Positions 1 through 9,300 of a stretch of 64,000 nucleotides of DNA are shown here, piece after piece. Below the pieces are notes generated by a model, which saw nothing but the letters and a program-made list of their open reading frames with translations, was not told where the DNA came from and did not search any database. Source of the DNA: Ischnura elegans (Eukaryota > Arthropoda > Insecta > Odonata > Coenagrionidae); the NCBI RefSeq assembly GCF_921293095.1, contig NC_060252.1, positions 44,950,881-45,014,880 on the forward strand. Reading direction: 5' to 3'. Both the position numbers and the translations under genes were made by a program. Every line of letters starts with the position of its first letter. The stretch's first letter is position 1.

Positions 1-279
1 TGGAAACGGTAAGCTTTCCACTTCATGCTCTAGCAGTTCCAAATTTACAGACATCAAAGCCTTCATCACCCCTTTCAGTCCAAGGTAAAGAGCCCTCGTG
101 GTAAAACCAGTGTTGAGGTGGAATATCATGTGAGTGCAGTTGATTTTCGTCCCTAACTGGAGTTTTGGTACTTTATTTAACCTATTTAAACTCAGATAAC
201 TATTTTCAGCCTTAATATATATAAGTTTATTTAGGGCCTCTCCACTATTCCATATCCTATTCGGGCATAGCACATGAGT
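1..279. other. unassigned flank
   Basis: No gene, RNA or clear repeat is seen here. The sequence is AT-leaning, with stop codons in all frames. Confidence 0.5.
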
Positions 280-545
280 TATGGTTCCCACTCAATCTAA
301 ATTATAAAATTCACGGTTTTTTCCAGGTTTTAAATTGTAAAATTCACGGTTTTTTCAAGGTTTTCACGGACTAAATGTCTTCAAATTCACGGTATGTAGA
401 TAAACCATTTTAGGCAGAAATATTGATCACGTAACAATCACCGGCCGCACATTAACTACAAATTTAACAAACACGACAGACACCGTGAATTCAAACGCAG
501 CAATGAAAGTGCTATCTCACGTGACGTCATATTATAATTATTATT

Positions 546-985
546 AGAGTATTCTACCGATTAAGGTAGGTTTGCATGGAGTACTAAAGAAGTGATCTGG
601 GAGCCTCCCTTTCCTTCCATTACCGCCTTCTTCAATTCACTATAAGGCCAATCTATCAAAAAATCCTACTCTTTTCCTTCCTCTCCCTCGTTTCCCTAAC
701 ATTCTACCCTCTAACACCTTTTTCAACATCCCCTCCCCGCTGAGCACTAACTCCATCCAAACCTTCTGTCTCCTGCGTATCTCATCTAAAAGCTGCCTCT
801 CCTCACCCACCATATCCAGCACTTCGTCGTTCCTTTTCCTCTCCGTCCATTTCACCCTCTCCATTCTTCTCCATACCCATATCTCGAATGCTTTCAGTCT
901 TCTCTCATCCTCCTTCCTAAATGTCCACGTTTCGGCTCCGTAAAGAGCTACACTCCAAATCAAACTCTTCACTAACCTTTTCTTT
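546..985 (-). mobile_element. non-LTR retrotransposon 3' fragment (family A)
   Basis: This is a 5'-truncated LINE copy. It aligns by eye with a longer minus-strand copy at 26905-27645, including the 3' tail beside a shared TAGTATTCT/AGTATTCT start. The peptide read from 972 down to 640 has the RT C-terminal signatures LYGAETWTFRKED and WTERKRNDEVLDMVGEERQLL. Similarity to the second copy stops near 985, which marks the truncation. It sits inside the hAT-like remnant and so inserted after it. Confidence 0.7.
640..972 (-). pseudogene. reverse transcriptase C-terminal fragment
   Basis: The 110 codons correspond to the region after the polymerase domain of arthropod endonuclease-reverse transcriptase proteins. 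Visible are the LYGAETWT motif, a Trp-rich segment and a basic tail. The catalytic FADD box and the endonuclease domain are absent, so it cannot be functional. It shares most residues with the copy at 27090-27638. Confidence 0.7.
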
Positions 986-1444
986 AAACTCTTACATAAC
1001 GATCCTCTATCGTTTGCAAAATTCAGCTCCGGCTGAAGGTTGTGAGTGGGAAAATGGAGGGATCAGGATGGCGGAGAAGTTAAGAAGTGTCTGAATTTTC
1101 GCAAGTGTTAATGAACACTTTGGTTACCAGTCTTCCGGCTTTGGAACTGGCTTGTACCAAAGCCGATGCAGGTCAATGTGTCATCATGGCACACGGATCA
1201 ATAATTGCGCTTCAAAATACTATAAATCCGTTGCCATGTCTGTGCTTGACTGACCTTAAATAAGATCTAAATATCCATTTTTCTTTTAATCAGTCAATCG
1301 TAGTTCTATAATCGTAAAATCAAGATTGAGAGATTTCTAAGGTTCAATGACGAAATTCACGGCTTTTTCCAGGTTTTTTCACGGTATGTGAAATTCACGG
1401 CTTATTCACGGTTTTAAGGTTTTCAATGTTGAGTGGGAACCCTG

Positions 1445-1930
1445 AGAGCAGAAAATGATGCTCAACTATAGAGGTGACCGGCTGATAGCCAATCTATTGA
1501 ACTGTTGAGTAGAGATACTATGCAACATGGTTAACGTTAAAATATTTTTACGCAGCAATACGTTAACGCTCATCTGTTCTCAGTGAACGTAAAGGTGTTG
1601 ATACAACGCAAATGAAATTCATCATGACGACTGAAAATGTCACCGACAAGTAATTCTTCAGCGTTTCTTTTGAATATATTCTTTAAAAGTATCTGGCTAG
1701 CTTCACATGGGATGAATATTTCGGCCAAGATATGGTGAATAATAAATCTCTCATAAGGATTTAAAAGGCACATGAACCACAAGACCATATAAGAATAGGA
1801 AAATAGTAGATACAGTGAAATTTTTCCAAATACGAGTAGAGCATGGGGAATACTTAGAAATAATTTAAGTGATTCAATGTCAAACGATTTATTTTATTTT
1901 TATATTTACAGATATTTTAACAAATGACAC
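1445..1930. other. unassigned
   Basis: AT-rich sequence. Only short open frames are present, without recognisable motifs. Confidence 0.45.
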
Positions 1931-2598
1931 AATAGGGTAGTTTCCTTCATCAAAGAAAACAAAAGGCAATAATTGCGATTCGTTACCCACCATTAGTGTA
2001 TTCATAATATACAAATTATTTCGTTTTATAAATGCCGGTGTAGACGAATGGCAATAGTCCATTTTTATCCTCATTTGAAAAGGGCCAGATTGGCGCCCAT
2101 GCGATGCCACTCCACGTGACGTCACAGGGACCTAGTTTCTATAGGAGAAGATAGGAGTTATACGTCGTCTGAGGTTACCAATGCATGCATGAGGCGGAGA
2201 GCTCAGGGAAACATGTCTTAATAATCACCTATTAAAACTGGCTAAGGTCGGAAAGTTTTCCTCGTTTGATAAGGTATTAATAATCCTTATTTAAGCCAAG
2301 CGCTACCAGGCGGCAGGGCACTAGGCTACCCGCTGGCAGCCTACGACGTATCAGCGCTAAGCCTCGCCTCAAGGTCACCTCACCGGGCGGAGGGGGAACC
2401 AGAAATACGACGTACGGAGAGATTTCCCATCATTCCTACTAACGCGTCGCGTTTTCGCGCGCTTGAAAATTTTCACTTTTCATTTAATCGCGAAAAATAG
2501 ATATTATCATTTAAAAATCGAAAAGCGTGAAATACGTACTCCAGGAGTAATAATCTTTCGATTAAGGCAATAAAAAAATAATAGGAAACCACCCTATT
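1931..2598. mobile_element. 668-bp non-autonomous DNA element (MITE), copy 1
   Basis: It begins AATAGGGTAGTTTCCT and ends AGGAAACCACCCTATT, giving a 16-bp TIR with one mismatch. A near-identical element lies in the same orientation at 55472-56138. The interior is non-coding and contains a short CACGTGACGTCAC core (about 2114-2126) and a CG-rich stretch (CGCGTCGCGTTTTCGCGCG) near 2442. No target duplication is obvious at either copy, so the superfamily is not assigned. Small open frames inside are not credible. Confidence 0.75.
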
Positions 2599-3854
2599 TA
2601 AGTTAACTGAGGCAATACGTGCATCGTTGTCAAGAAATGAGACGAGAGTTACTTGCCATCAAAGTCAATGATTTAAGGCAAGTGAGTGTAAACAAAAGCG
2701 AACGATAGCATTATGATGAGAAACACAAAAAATGATGACCTCTCTGAAAATTAAGTTATCTTTCGCTTAAATAACAAAATATTGCATTTCAGATGCCAAT
2801 ATTCAATTATTATCGAAAACTTCCAATAACATATCGAATAATTAAATCGAAGACGTCGCAACATCACTAAAGATGAAGAAAATATGCTCAATGAAAAGTT
2901 TTACGAAGACAATACCCAATATTTCAGCCAAGGAAAATATGGCTGATAAATATAGCTATAGATAGAAATATAATGTGAGAAACAAAAAAATATCATTGCA
3001 TGAAACACTTACGTCAAAACAGTTGCCCTTATCTTTGCAATGCAGAGTTATTTAAAATGACATCGAAAAAATCAGTTGAATTTAGGTGAATGGGTTCCCT
3101 CCCTGAATGCAAAGAACAAAAGTTAACGACAGATTCAAATTGTAAAGGAAGTGACTGGAAATGGTATTTTCCCCACCCGGGGTGGGTATTTAGTTTTTCT
3201 CAATGCGATTGACTAAAGGGGCCCGTGGTGGAACCGTGCTAATCCCGCATGTAGTCGCCTTGTGCATTCACGGTCTAGGACAGCTGAGGAACCGAGGAAA
3301 TTCGAACAGACCAAAATGCCTCAATGGAGCGGGACTCCTTTGAAAATCACCGCGGTCGGAAAATTTAGAAGAGATTAGTTACGTTGAGTCAATTTCTTCA
3401 AAGAGATTTCAACGCCCGAATAAATCCATTCGTAGCGCTTAATCCGAGAATTCAATTGTAGCCAGTAACTTGGGAGGATTTGGGAATGCAACCACAGACA
3501 CAAAAGGAGATTCAGACGCATTGCGGCTGAGAGAAGGGTTCTCTCTTTGATTTGCAGTTTGTACTGAAGAAATTACGAATGTTTACGCGAAGAAAAGGCA
3601 ATTAAATATCTTTTTAAATATCTAGAAATTCCAATTGCGTCCACATCAAGCAACTCTACTAGAAAAGCAATAATTTAAGTCTATCCGCTTCGTTGAATTC
3701 AGTATTCGGCAAATTCGGAATGACCACTGTTCGTTGGTAAGTTCAGCTTTGTTTTCGAAAATATTAAATAGAGATAAATTAATCTGCTTGATATGCAAAC
3801 AAACCATACGTCGATTATCGAGAAAATGATTACGTCGAGAAAAAATTTATTGTG
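2599..3854. other. unassigned flank of the Maverick
   Basis: AT-rich host-type DNA with no gene or repeat that I can support. Confidence 0.45.
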
Positions 3855-3860
3855 AACGAA
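3855..3860. repeat. left target-site duplication AACGAA
   Basis: This hexamer abuts the first base of the left terminal inverted repeat and recurs exactly at 23870-23875, just outside the right repeat. A 6-bp duplication is the established integration footprint of Maverick/Polinton integrases. Confidence 0.95.
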
Positions 3861-3899
3861 AGTAGGGTAAAAAAAAGCGTCCTGGAGCACCTGCCATTT

Positions 3900-3948
3900 T
3901 TAATTACCTCCCCCCTACACTTAATTACGCTCCGCCATCTTTAATTAC
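3900..3948 (+). promoter_or_regulatory. three phased TTAATTAC octamers
   Basis: TTAATTAC occurs at 3900, 3921 and 3941, spaced 21 and 20 bp, or about two helical turns. The mirror-image set lies at 23782, 23802 and 23823 in the right repeat. Sites on one DNA face near both ends suggest binding of integrase, terminal protein or an origin factor. The protein is not known. Confidence 0.45.
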
Positions 3949-3989
3949 GCTATCACGTGACTTTTTAATCGACCGTCACTTGTTTTATT

Positions 3990-4512
3990 GATCGTCATTT
4001 GTTTCCCTTTCATCTTCTTTATCGATATTCACCTATTTCTATTTTCTCTGACGTAATTTACTTTTACGCTTCTCATTTGTTTTCTCTCGTCGTTTGTTTT
4101 ACCAATAGCAAATGATTTTCGATCGTCATTTGTTTCCCTTTCATCTTCTTTATCGATATTCACCTATTTCTATTTTCTCTGACGTAATTTACTTTTACGC
4201 TTCTCATTTGTTTTCTCTCGTCGTTTGTTTTACCAATAGCAAATGATTTTCGATCGTCATTTGTTTCCCTTTCATCTTCTTTATCGATATTCACCTATTT
4301 CTATTTTCTCTGACGTAATTTACTTTTACGCTTCTCATTTGTTTTCTCTCGTCGTTTGTTTTACCAATAGCAAATGATTTTCGATCGTCATTTGTTTCCC
4401 TTTCATCTTCTTTATCGATATTCACCTATTTCTATTTTCTCTGACGTAATTTACTTTTTACGCTTCTCATTTGTTTTCTCTCGTCGTTTGTTTTTCCTAA
4501 TATAAGATTTTC
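3990..4512 (+). repeat. 131-bp tandem repeat, four copies
   Basis: Units begin with GATCGTCATTTG or a close variant at 3990, 4121, 4252 and 4383, with a further start at 4513. The first three units are almost identical. The last ends differently (TTTTTCCTAATATAAG). The right terminal repeat has only diverged relatives of this unit, so the array expanded or was homogenised on the left side alone. Confidence 0.9.
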
Positions 4513-4651
4513 GATCGTCATCTTCTTTTCCCAAGCTGCTTCCCCCACTCCAACCCCGCCAACCTCTCCCTCCCCCTTAACCGCTGGATGTTCTGGGTTC
4601 GATAGGAAAGAGTTCGACAAATGAAAGGCAAAGAGGTGGTAGATATTTTTT

Positions 4652-4657
4652 TTTATT
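4652..4657 (-). terminator. polyadenylation signal AATAAA of the metalloproteinase gene
   Basis: On the minus strand AATAAA lies about 35 bases after the stop codon of the metalloproteinase, at the junction with the terminal repeat. Confidence 0.5.
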
Positions 4658-4691
4658 GTATGTATGCATGTTTACAAACATTTTATAAATT

Positions 4692-6305
4692 TCAATTATC
4701 GATAATATTATCCATTCGGGAAACTATAGTTTTCAAGTCATTTGCTATGCTCGATAAATCTGAAGGGTAATTCTTGGGACATGGGATACCAAAGAGATTG
4801 AGATCATTTCTTCCAGCCCTCACCATAGTGTTATTAAATTCACTGTATTCGTAAACATCTTTCTCTCTAAAAAAGTAGAGGATCCCATTGGTATGTCTAA
4901 ATGCAGATTGTATACCTGTAGGTATCTGTGGCATTAATTTTATGTGACGAGCTTGACTCTTCGGTCTAAAAGTGCACTCATCCATTTCAACAATGAATTC
5001 CCCACTATGAAATATTAGTGTGCGGGCAGAGTATGTATTAACAATTGCTTGAATTCTAGCGTTTCTAGGAAGGCCGGCGGATATAATATTCATAGGACGA
5101 CCTTCAACTAGCTCCATTGTTGGATAATTAACCATGTATATCAGGCCCTTGATAAATATTACAATTTCTCCACTAGGCCTGCGATAAAGAGCATCAAAAC
5201 CATTGAAATCTTGCTCAGGTAAAAATGGTAACCAATCTGTGATAAGCTGAGGGCCAACGATGTCTATTCTTTCAGTCACTTCCATATCCACATACCAAAA
5301 CCATTTTTCATGAAATAAATACAGCAAATTATTGATTATGAGTAACTGGCGTACATTATCAAGTTCACACAAAGTCGGACGGTGAGTATTATTTTTTGCA
5401 ACATTCGGTTCTGCTCTGAATCTATCCTCCGGATATTCAGGTGCTCCCTCAGCATCATCATCGTTCCCCTGAACTGGATCATCTTCCTTCTGAGGTTCCA
5501 AGGGTGGTCCATAGAGAAATTGAGCTGCTAGTATATCATCTTCATGTAGTGTCAGACGGTAATCATAATGGTTATAATACGCAAACATCAGAGAATTCTC
5601 ATAATTCGAATGTGTAATTCCTAGAGTGTGACCAATTTCATGGAGAAGAACGGCGAGCAAACTGACTTGAAATTCAGGAAGTTCAGGATGATCCATTCCT
5701 AAGTACCACATTTCATCTTGATCGATGTGAATTTCAAGTGGAATATCTCGACTTGATGGTAATTGCGCATGAGCTAATTTTCCACCAATCCCATCCAAAG
5801 GCGTAGAACAAAAATGTCTATTTAAATATTGTTTATGATTGTACCGTGTATTCATTATGAAGATATCCGGATGTTTAGGATCATGCTCGAACTTTAAATT
5901 AGCTGCCTGACTCCATATTTCAAACGCTTTCCGAGCTAATTCCATGTACGTCGAGTTCACAAATCCATAGTGCCATTTTATTATATCTTTATTCCATTTG
6001 TAATGGTATACAGAAAACGCAGGATCATCAACAACTCCGCAGCGTGGTCTATTGGTTAAATTCAGAGTCATTTCATTCAATTCCCCATCTTTTGTAATGT
6101 TATAGTATTCTTGAAAAATTTCCAAAGCCTCTTTCAATTCCGTATGGTCAATGCTAGTAATTTCATTTTCGGTCACGTTCAAATATCCATACTGTCGAAG
6201 ATATTCTGCTACGCAATACGTTTTATTGGTGTGGGTATTTTCACTGGATAACACCTTTTGTACAGCAAGCTCAGTTAAGAGCAAAAAGATATAGACTGCT
6301 CTCAT
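4692..6305 (-). CDS. matrix metalloproteinase (matrixin) with hemopexin domain
   Basis: 537 residues, no intron. Order of parts: hydrophobic N-terminus (residues 1-20) reading as a signal peptide; propeptide with the cysteine-switch PRCGVVDDP (87-95); catalytic domain with the zinc site HEIGHTLGITHS (222-233) and a Met-turn SLMF (238-241); acidic linker (about 270-300); four-bladed hemopexin-like domain bracketed by cysteines at 313 and about 509. This is the full secreted MMP architecture, so the protein should be an extracellular zinc endopeptidase acting on matrix proteins. It lies inside the element between the polymerase and the left terminal repeat, has its own TATA-like box overlapping the polymerase 3' end, and an AATAAA behind it. 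MMPs are not core Polinton genes. Some granuloviruses carry one (established knowledge), so capture from a host cDNA is the likely source (inference). All key catalytic residues are present. Confidence 0.93.
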   Translation of the reverse strand: MRAVYIFLLLTELAVQKVLSSENTHTNKTYCVAEYLRQYGYLNVTENEITSIDHTELKEALEIFQEYYNITKDGELNEMTLNLTNRPRCGVVDDPAFSVYHYKWNKDIIKWHYGFVNSTYMELARKAFEIWSQAANLKFEHDPKHPDIFIMNTRYNHKQYLNRHFCSTPLDGIGGKLAHAQLPSSRDIPLEIHIDQDEMWYLGMDHPELPEFQVSLLAVLLHEIGHTLGITHSNYENSLMFAYYNHYDYRLTLHEDDILAAQFLYGPPLEPQKEDDPVQGNDDDAEGAPEYPEDRFRAEPNVAKNNTHRPTLCELDNVRQLLIINNLLYLFHEKWFWYVDMEVTERIDIVGPQLITDWLPFLPEQDFNGFDALYRRPSGEIVIFIKGLIYMVNYPTMELVEGRPMNIISAGLPRNARIQAIVNTYSARTLIFHSGEFIVEMDECTFRPKSQARHIKLMPQIPTGIQSAFRHTNGILYFFREKDVYEYSEFNNTMVRAGRNDLNLFGIPCPKNYPSDLSSIANDLKTIVSRMDNIIDN

Positions 6306-6367
6306 TTCAGTGTGAAGCGTAGCACGTGAGGGAATGAAATGAGATTCACAATTTAATACGAACTGAA

Positions 6368-6378
6368 TTTATACACTT
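6368..6378 (-). promoter_or_regulatory. TATA-like box upstream of the metalloproteinase
   Basis: The minus strand reads GTGTATAAATTCAGT about 60-70 bases before the start codon. It sits directly against the polymerase stop codon, so the two genes are packed without spare DNA. Confidence 0.45.
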
Positions 6379-6379
6379 T

Positions 6380-9300
6380 TCAACGATGAGGGAGGGGGAA
6401 GGCCTCATCATAAGTCCGTTTACGTGATTCTTCTCTTATCCTATAATCACCCCAGGCTAATGTCGTGATACCATCTCTACATATATAGCGTTTATCATCG
6501 TTTGCACTCAAGGCTACTTTATTTATTTTTAGAGTGTACATTTCATGTTTATTAGATCGTAAAATGTACATCTGTCGATACTCTACGGAATTATCGAGTA
6601 AACACTTTTCGTAATGTTCGAAATTAATAGATTTTCGAATGACGGGCTTGGCAATACCTTTAGCCTTCTTCACTTCTTTAGCATTTTCCATACGATAGGA
6701 GTAAAGTTTGCTTCTCAAGCCGACAAAATTCGTCATAATGTCACCATTACATTCATCCTTCATCTTACCAACCACTTTTTTATTAAAATTTGAGAAACAC
6801 TTGTGATCACAGGGATATGCAGATGTATCGTACAGTTCTAAGTTTTCTTTCATGTCTTCGTATATGTCATTAGTCTCAACATCAATAATCATACCATCTG
6901 TATCCATTTGATTGAGCGATATCTTATTCCCATACTTCACTTTAAGGTGACCGTAAAAAAAATCGTACATTAGGGTTTTGCTTAGATCCAAAACTGCTTG
7001 TCCTGCATAAATTGGCTTCACCATTTTAATCGTTGACATTCTACTGTGAACAGCCACCAAATTTTCAGAAAATATAGTTCTATCTAAAAATCTCGAACTG
7101 GAGATCAATTTATTCAGTCTTTTTTCGTTACACACCAATTCAAGGTCAATTCTTCTCCTTAAATTCTCCATCAGCTTACCAAATACACTATTTACCATAA
7201 GTTTGAAGAAATCCCTGTCAAAATCATTTTTTGCCAACTTCCGTTTTTCGGTATTAATGTTTATGTAAGGATCTAACCATCTCGATTGATCAAACTCGAT
7301 CACTCGTCGAATTCTATTCAGCTTCAGACCATATCTAAGGGCTTGTTTTAAATTAACATAATGAATTACATATTTTTCTTTTGGCTCAAGTGTTGTCAAT
7401 AATTTTCTGAATTTACCAGTAGGAGGTATTTTATTTTCTGGACAAAATGGAAGATCCGAGTGAGTTTCATGTATATTATCGGGATAATCTAAATCAACCT
7501 CGAGAAAATATCCTTTAGGATTGTCATCTGAAATATTCAAATTAAACTCTCGAATTTCCTCTTCACTAAGCCATTTAAAACTACCACGAGGAAGAGGTTG
7601 AGACATTGCCCACCCATAGAGATTGTTAGCATCCAAATACAAAAGGTATCTATTAGGAATTGACGCATCATATTCCCTCATATATTTATTATTTGCCTTA
7701 CTGTACCTCTTACAGCATTGACTAATACCTCCTCGTATTCCATTTTCTGTCATCAGCAGCATATCGTAATCAGTCATCAACTCGAGAGTCACCCCTGTAT
7801 GCTTTAACATAGCATCAAACGCTAACCCCGGTGATGTATAATACCATGCAGGGTCAAGCTTATACGTTTCCATGCAAACATCCCGAAAATTTTCAAAAAT
7901 ATCGGATAAAATCGTAACATCTGTTTTCAGGTATAAGTCGGAGTATTCACCGAGAGTCTGGCAATTGAATTCAAACCAAATTTTTTGAGCAAATTCATAA
8001 TCGTCATCGCTTACTGTTTCTCCATTAATATGACTATAAAATTTCTCCTTCGGTGGTAAACATTTTTCCTCTAACTTTTCCCAACTGTCAACATATTCGT
8101 ATGGAAAAATTCCTTTCCTCGTAACAAGGTTCAACTTATCTCCATAAACTCGTTTTGTATGAATAAATTTCTCTCGGGGGAGATTGTCAGCTAATTTTGA
8201 TAGGGTCGAAGCCATAAATCGAAATGTATCCACAAATCTAATGCTGAAATTGTTACCGATACTTTTGCTAAAAGATATATACTTTTCCTCAGAATTCGCT
8301 ATGCAATTAATTTCTTTATTATCGTAACCTAAATTTGGTACAATAAAATGAGCATCATATCCGCTTAGGTTATGAAAAAATACAGGGAGAAATTTGGGCA
8401 TTTTAAACTTTAAATTACATTGTGAATGTAAAGCTGCTCTAAACTTTCCAGTCAAGTGACAATGATCTTGAACGCGATCAGCACCCAATTCTTCTCCACA
8501 AAGATGACAATACTTAGCGGATTCAAATGCCTGTTTTTCTTCTTGTGTTAACGCAATCATCTGTACCGTATTTTGATACATATTTTGTACTAGTTCGGCT
8601 ACCTCTTTGATCCAATTCATAAAAACTTTCGCAGCATCTCTCCCTCGATAAGAAATTGGTTCAAATTTTAGATTATTTGTACAAATAAGTAAAAAACAAA
8701 AAGACATTATTTCATGTTTTTCTATTGCACACGTATAAGAATGCTCATCATTCGAGCAACAATGTTGAACCTTCGGAAGTATTGACTCAAAATCGGCTAC
8801 AACTATGGCAGGGACACGCATTGCACGACCAACATTTTTAAATTTCAACAATTTTTCATCATCTCCCGGCATAATTATTTTAGAAGGAGCATTTTTCATA
8901 CAATCTAAACGATGTATTTCGAGTTTTTCATGCGTATGAAAATGACAGAAGCAGCGTTTGCAAACGTATATAGAATTATGATTTTTCGTAATTTGTGAAT
9001 GAAGCAATTTATTAAACGATTTAATCCAACAATAATGTGATTTATTTTCTTTAACTAGATAAAGTAAATCTCTATGATCAGATAGTTCTTCATCCACAAC
9101 TTTTAAAGGATACACGTTATTTTTCTCATCTATACCGAAAACATTAATAGAAATATTATTTTTTATTTCAAATTTACTAATATCTCTCAAAATAACCGGA
9201 TATTTAATGCAATTCCAATCATACTTTGTTTCAAAATTTTTATCCTTAATATATTTTATAACTCTAGAGCATAAATATCTAGGTGCTGTTTCTGCCATGT

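Larger units (their letters stand above)
280..1444. mobile_element. degenerate hAT-like DNA transposon remnant
   Basis: The stretch is bounded by inverted copies of GGTTCCCACTCAA (from 283) and TTGAGTGGGAACCCTG (1429-1444). Just inside each end lie several copies of an AAATTCACGGTTTTT-type motif (310-390 and 1355-1415). TIRs of the form CAGGGTTCCCA are typical of hAT elements (family knowledge). The outer three bases of the left end are altered and no convincing 8-bp target duplication is seen, so the copy is old. No transposase frame remains. A LINE fragment lies inside it. Confidence 0.4.
3861..4636 (+). repeat. left terminal inverted repeat (about 776 bp)
   Basis: Its outer 151 bp (3861-4011) are identical to the reverse complement of 23719-23869, including an 8-A run. 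Further in, similarity is patchy. It resumes near the inner end, where both sides carry a G/C-rich stretch and a GATAGGAAA.A.TTCG.CAAATGAAA-like block. The left repeat is about 290 bp longer than the right because it contains a 131-bp tandem array. Protein-primed polymerases start replication at such termini (family knowledge). Confidence 0.9.

Noticed and set aside
3990..4512. Repeat array in the left TIR as a CRISPR array
   Set aside because: Units are 131 bp, head-to-tail and without unique spacers, in a eukaryotic element.
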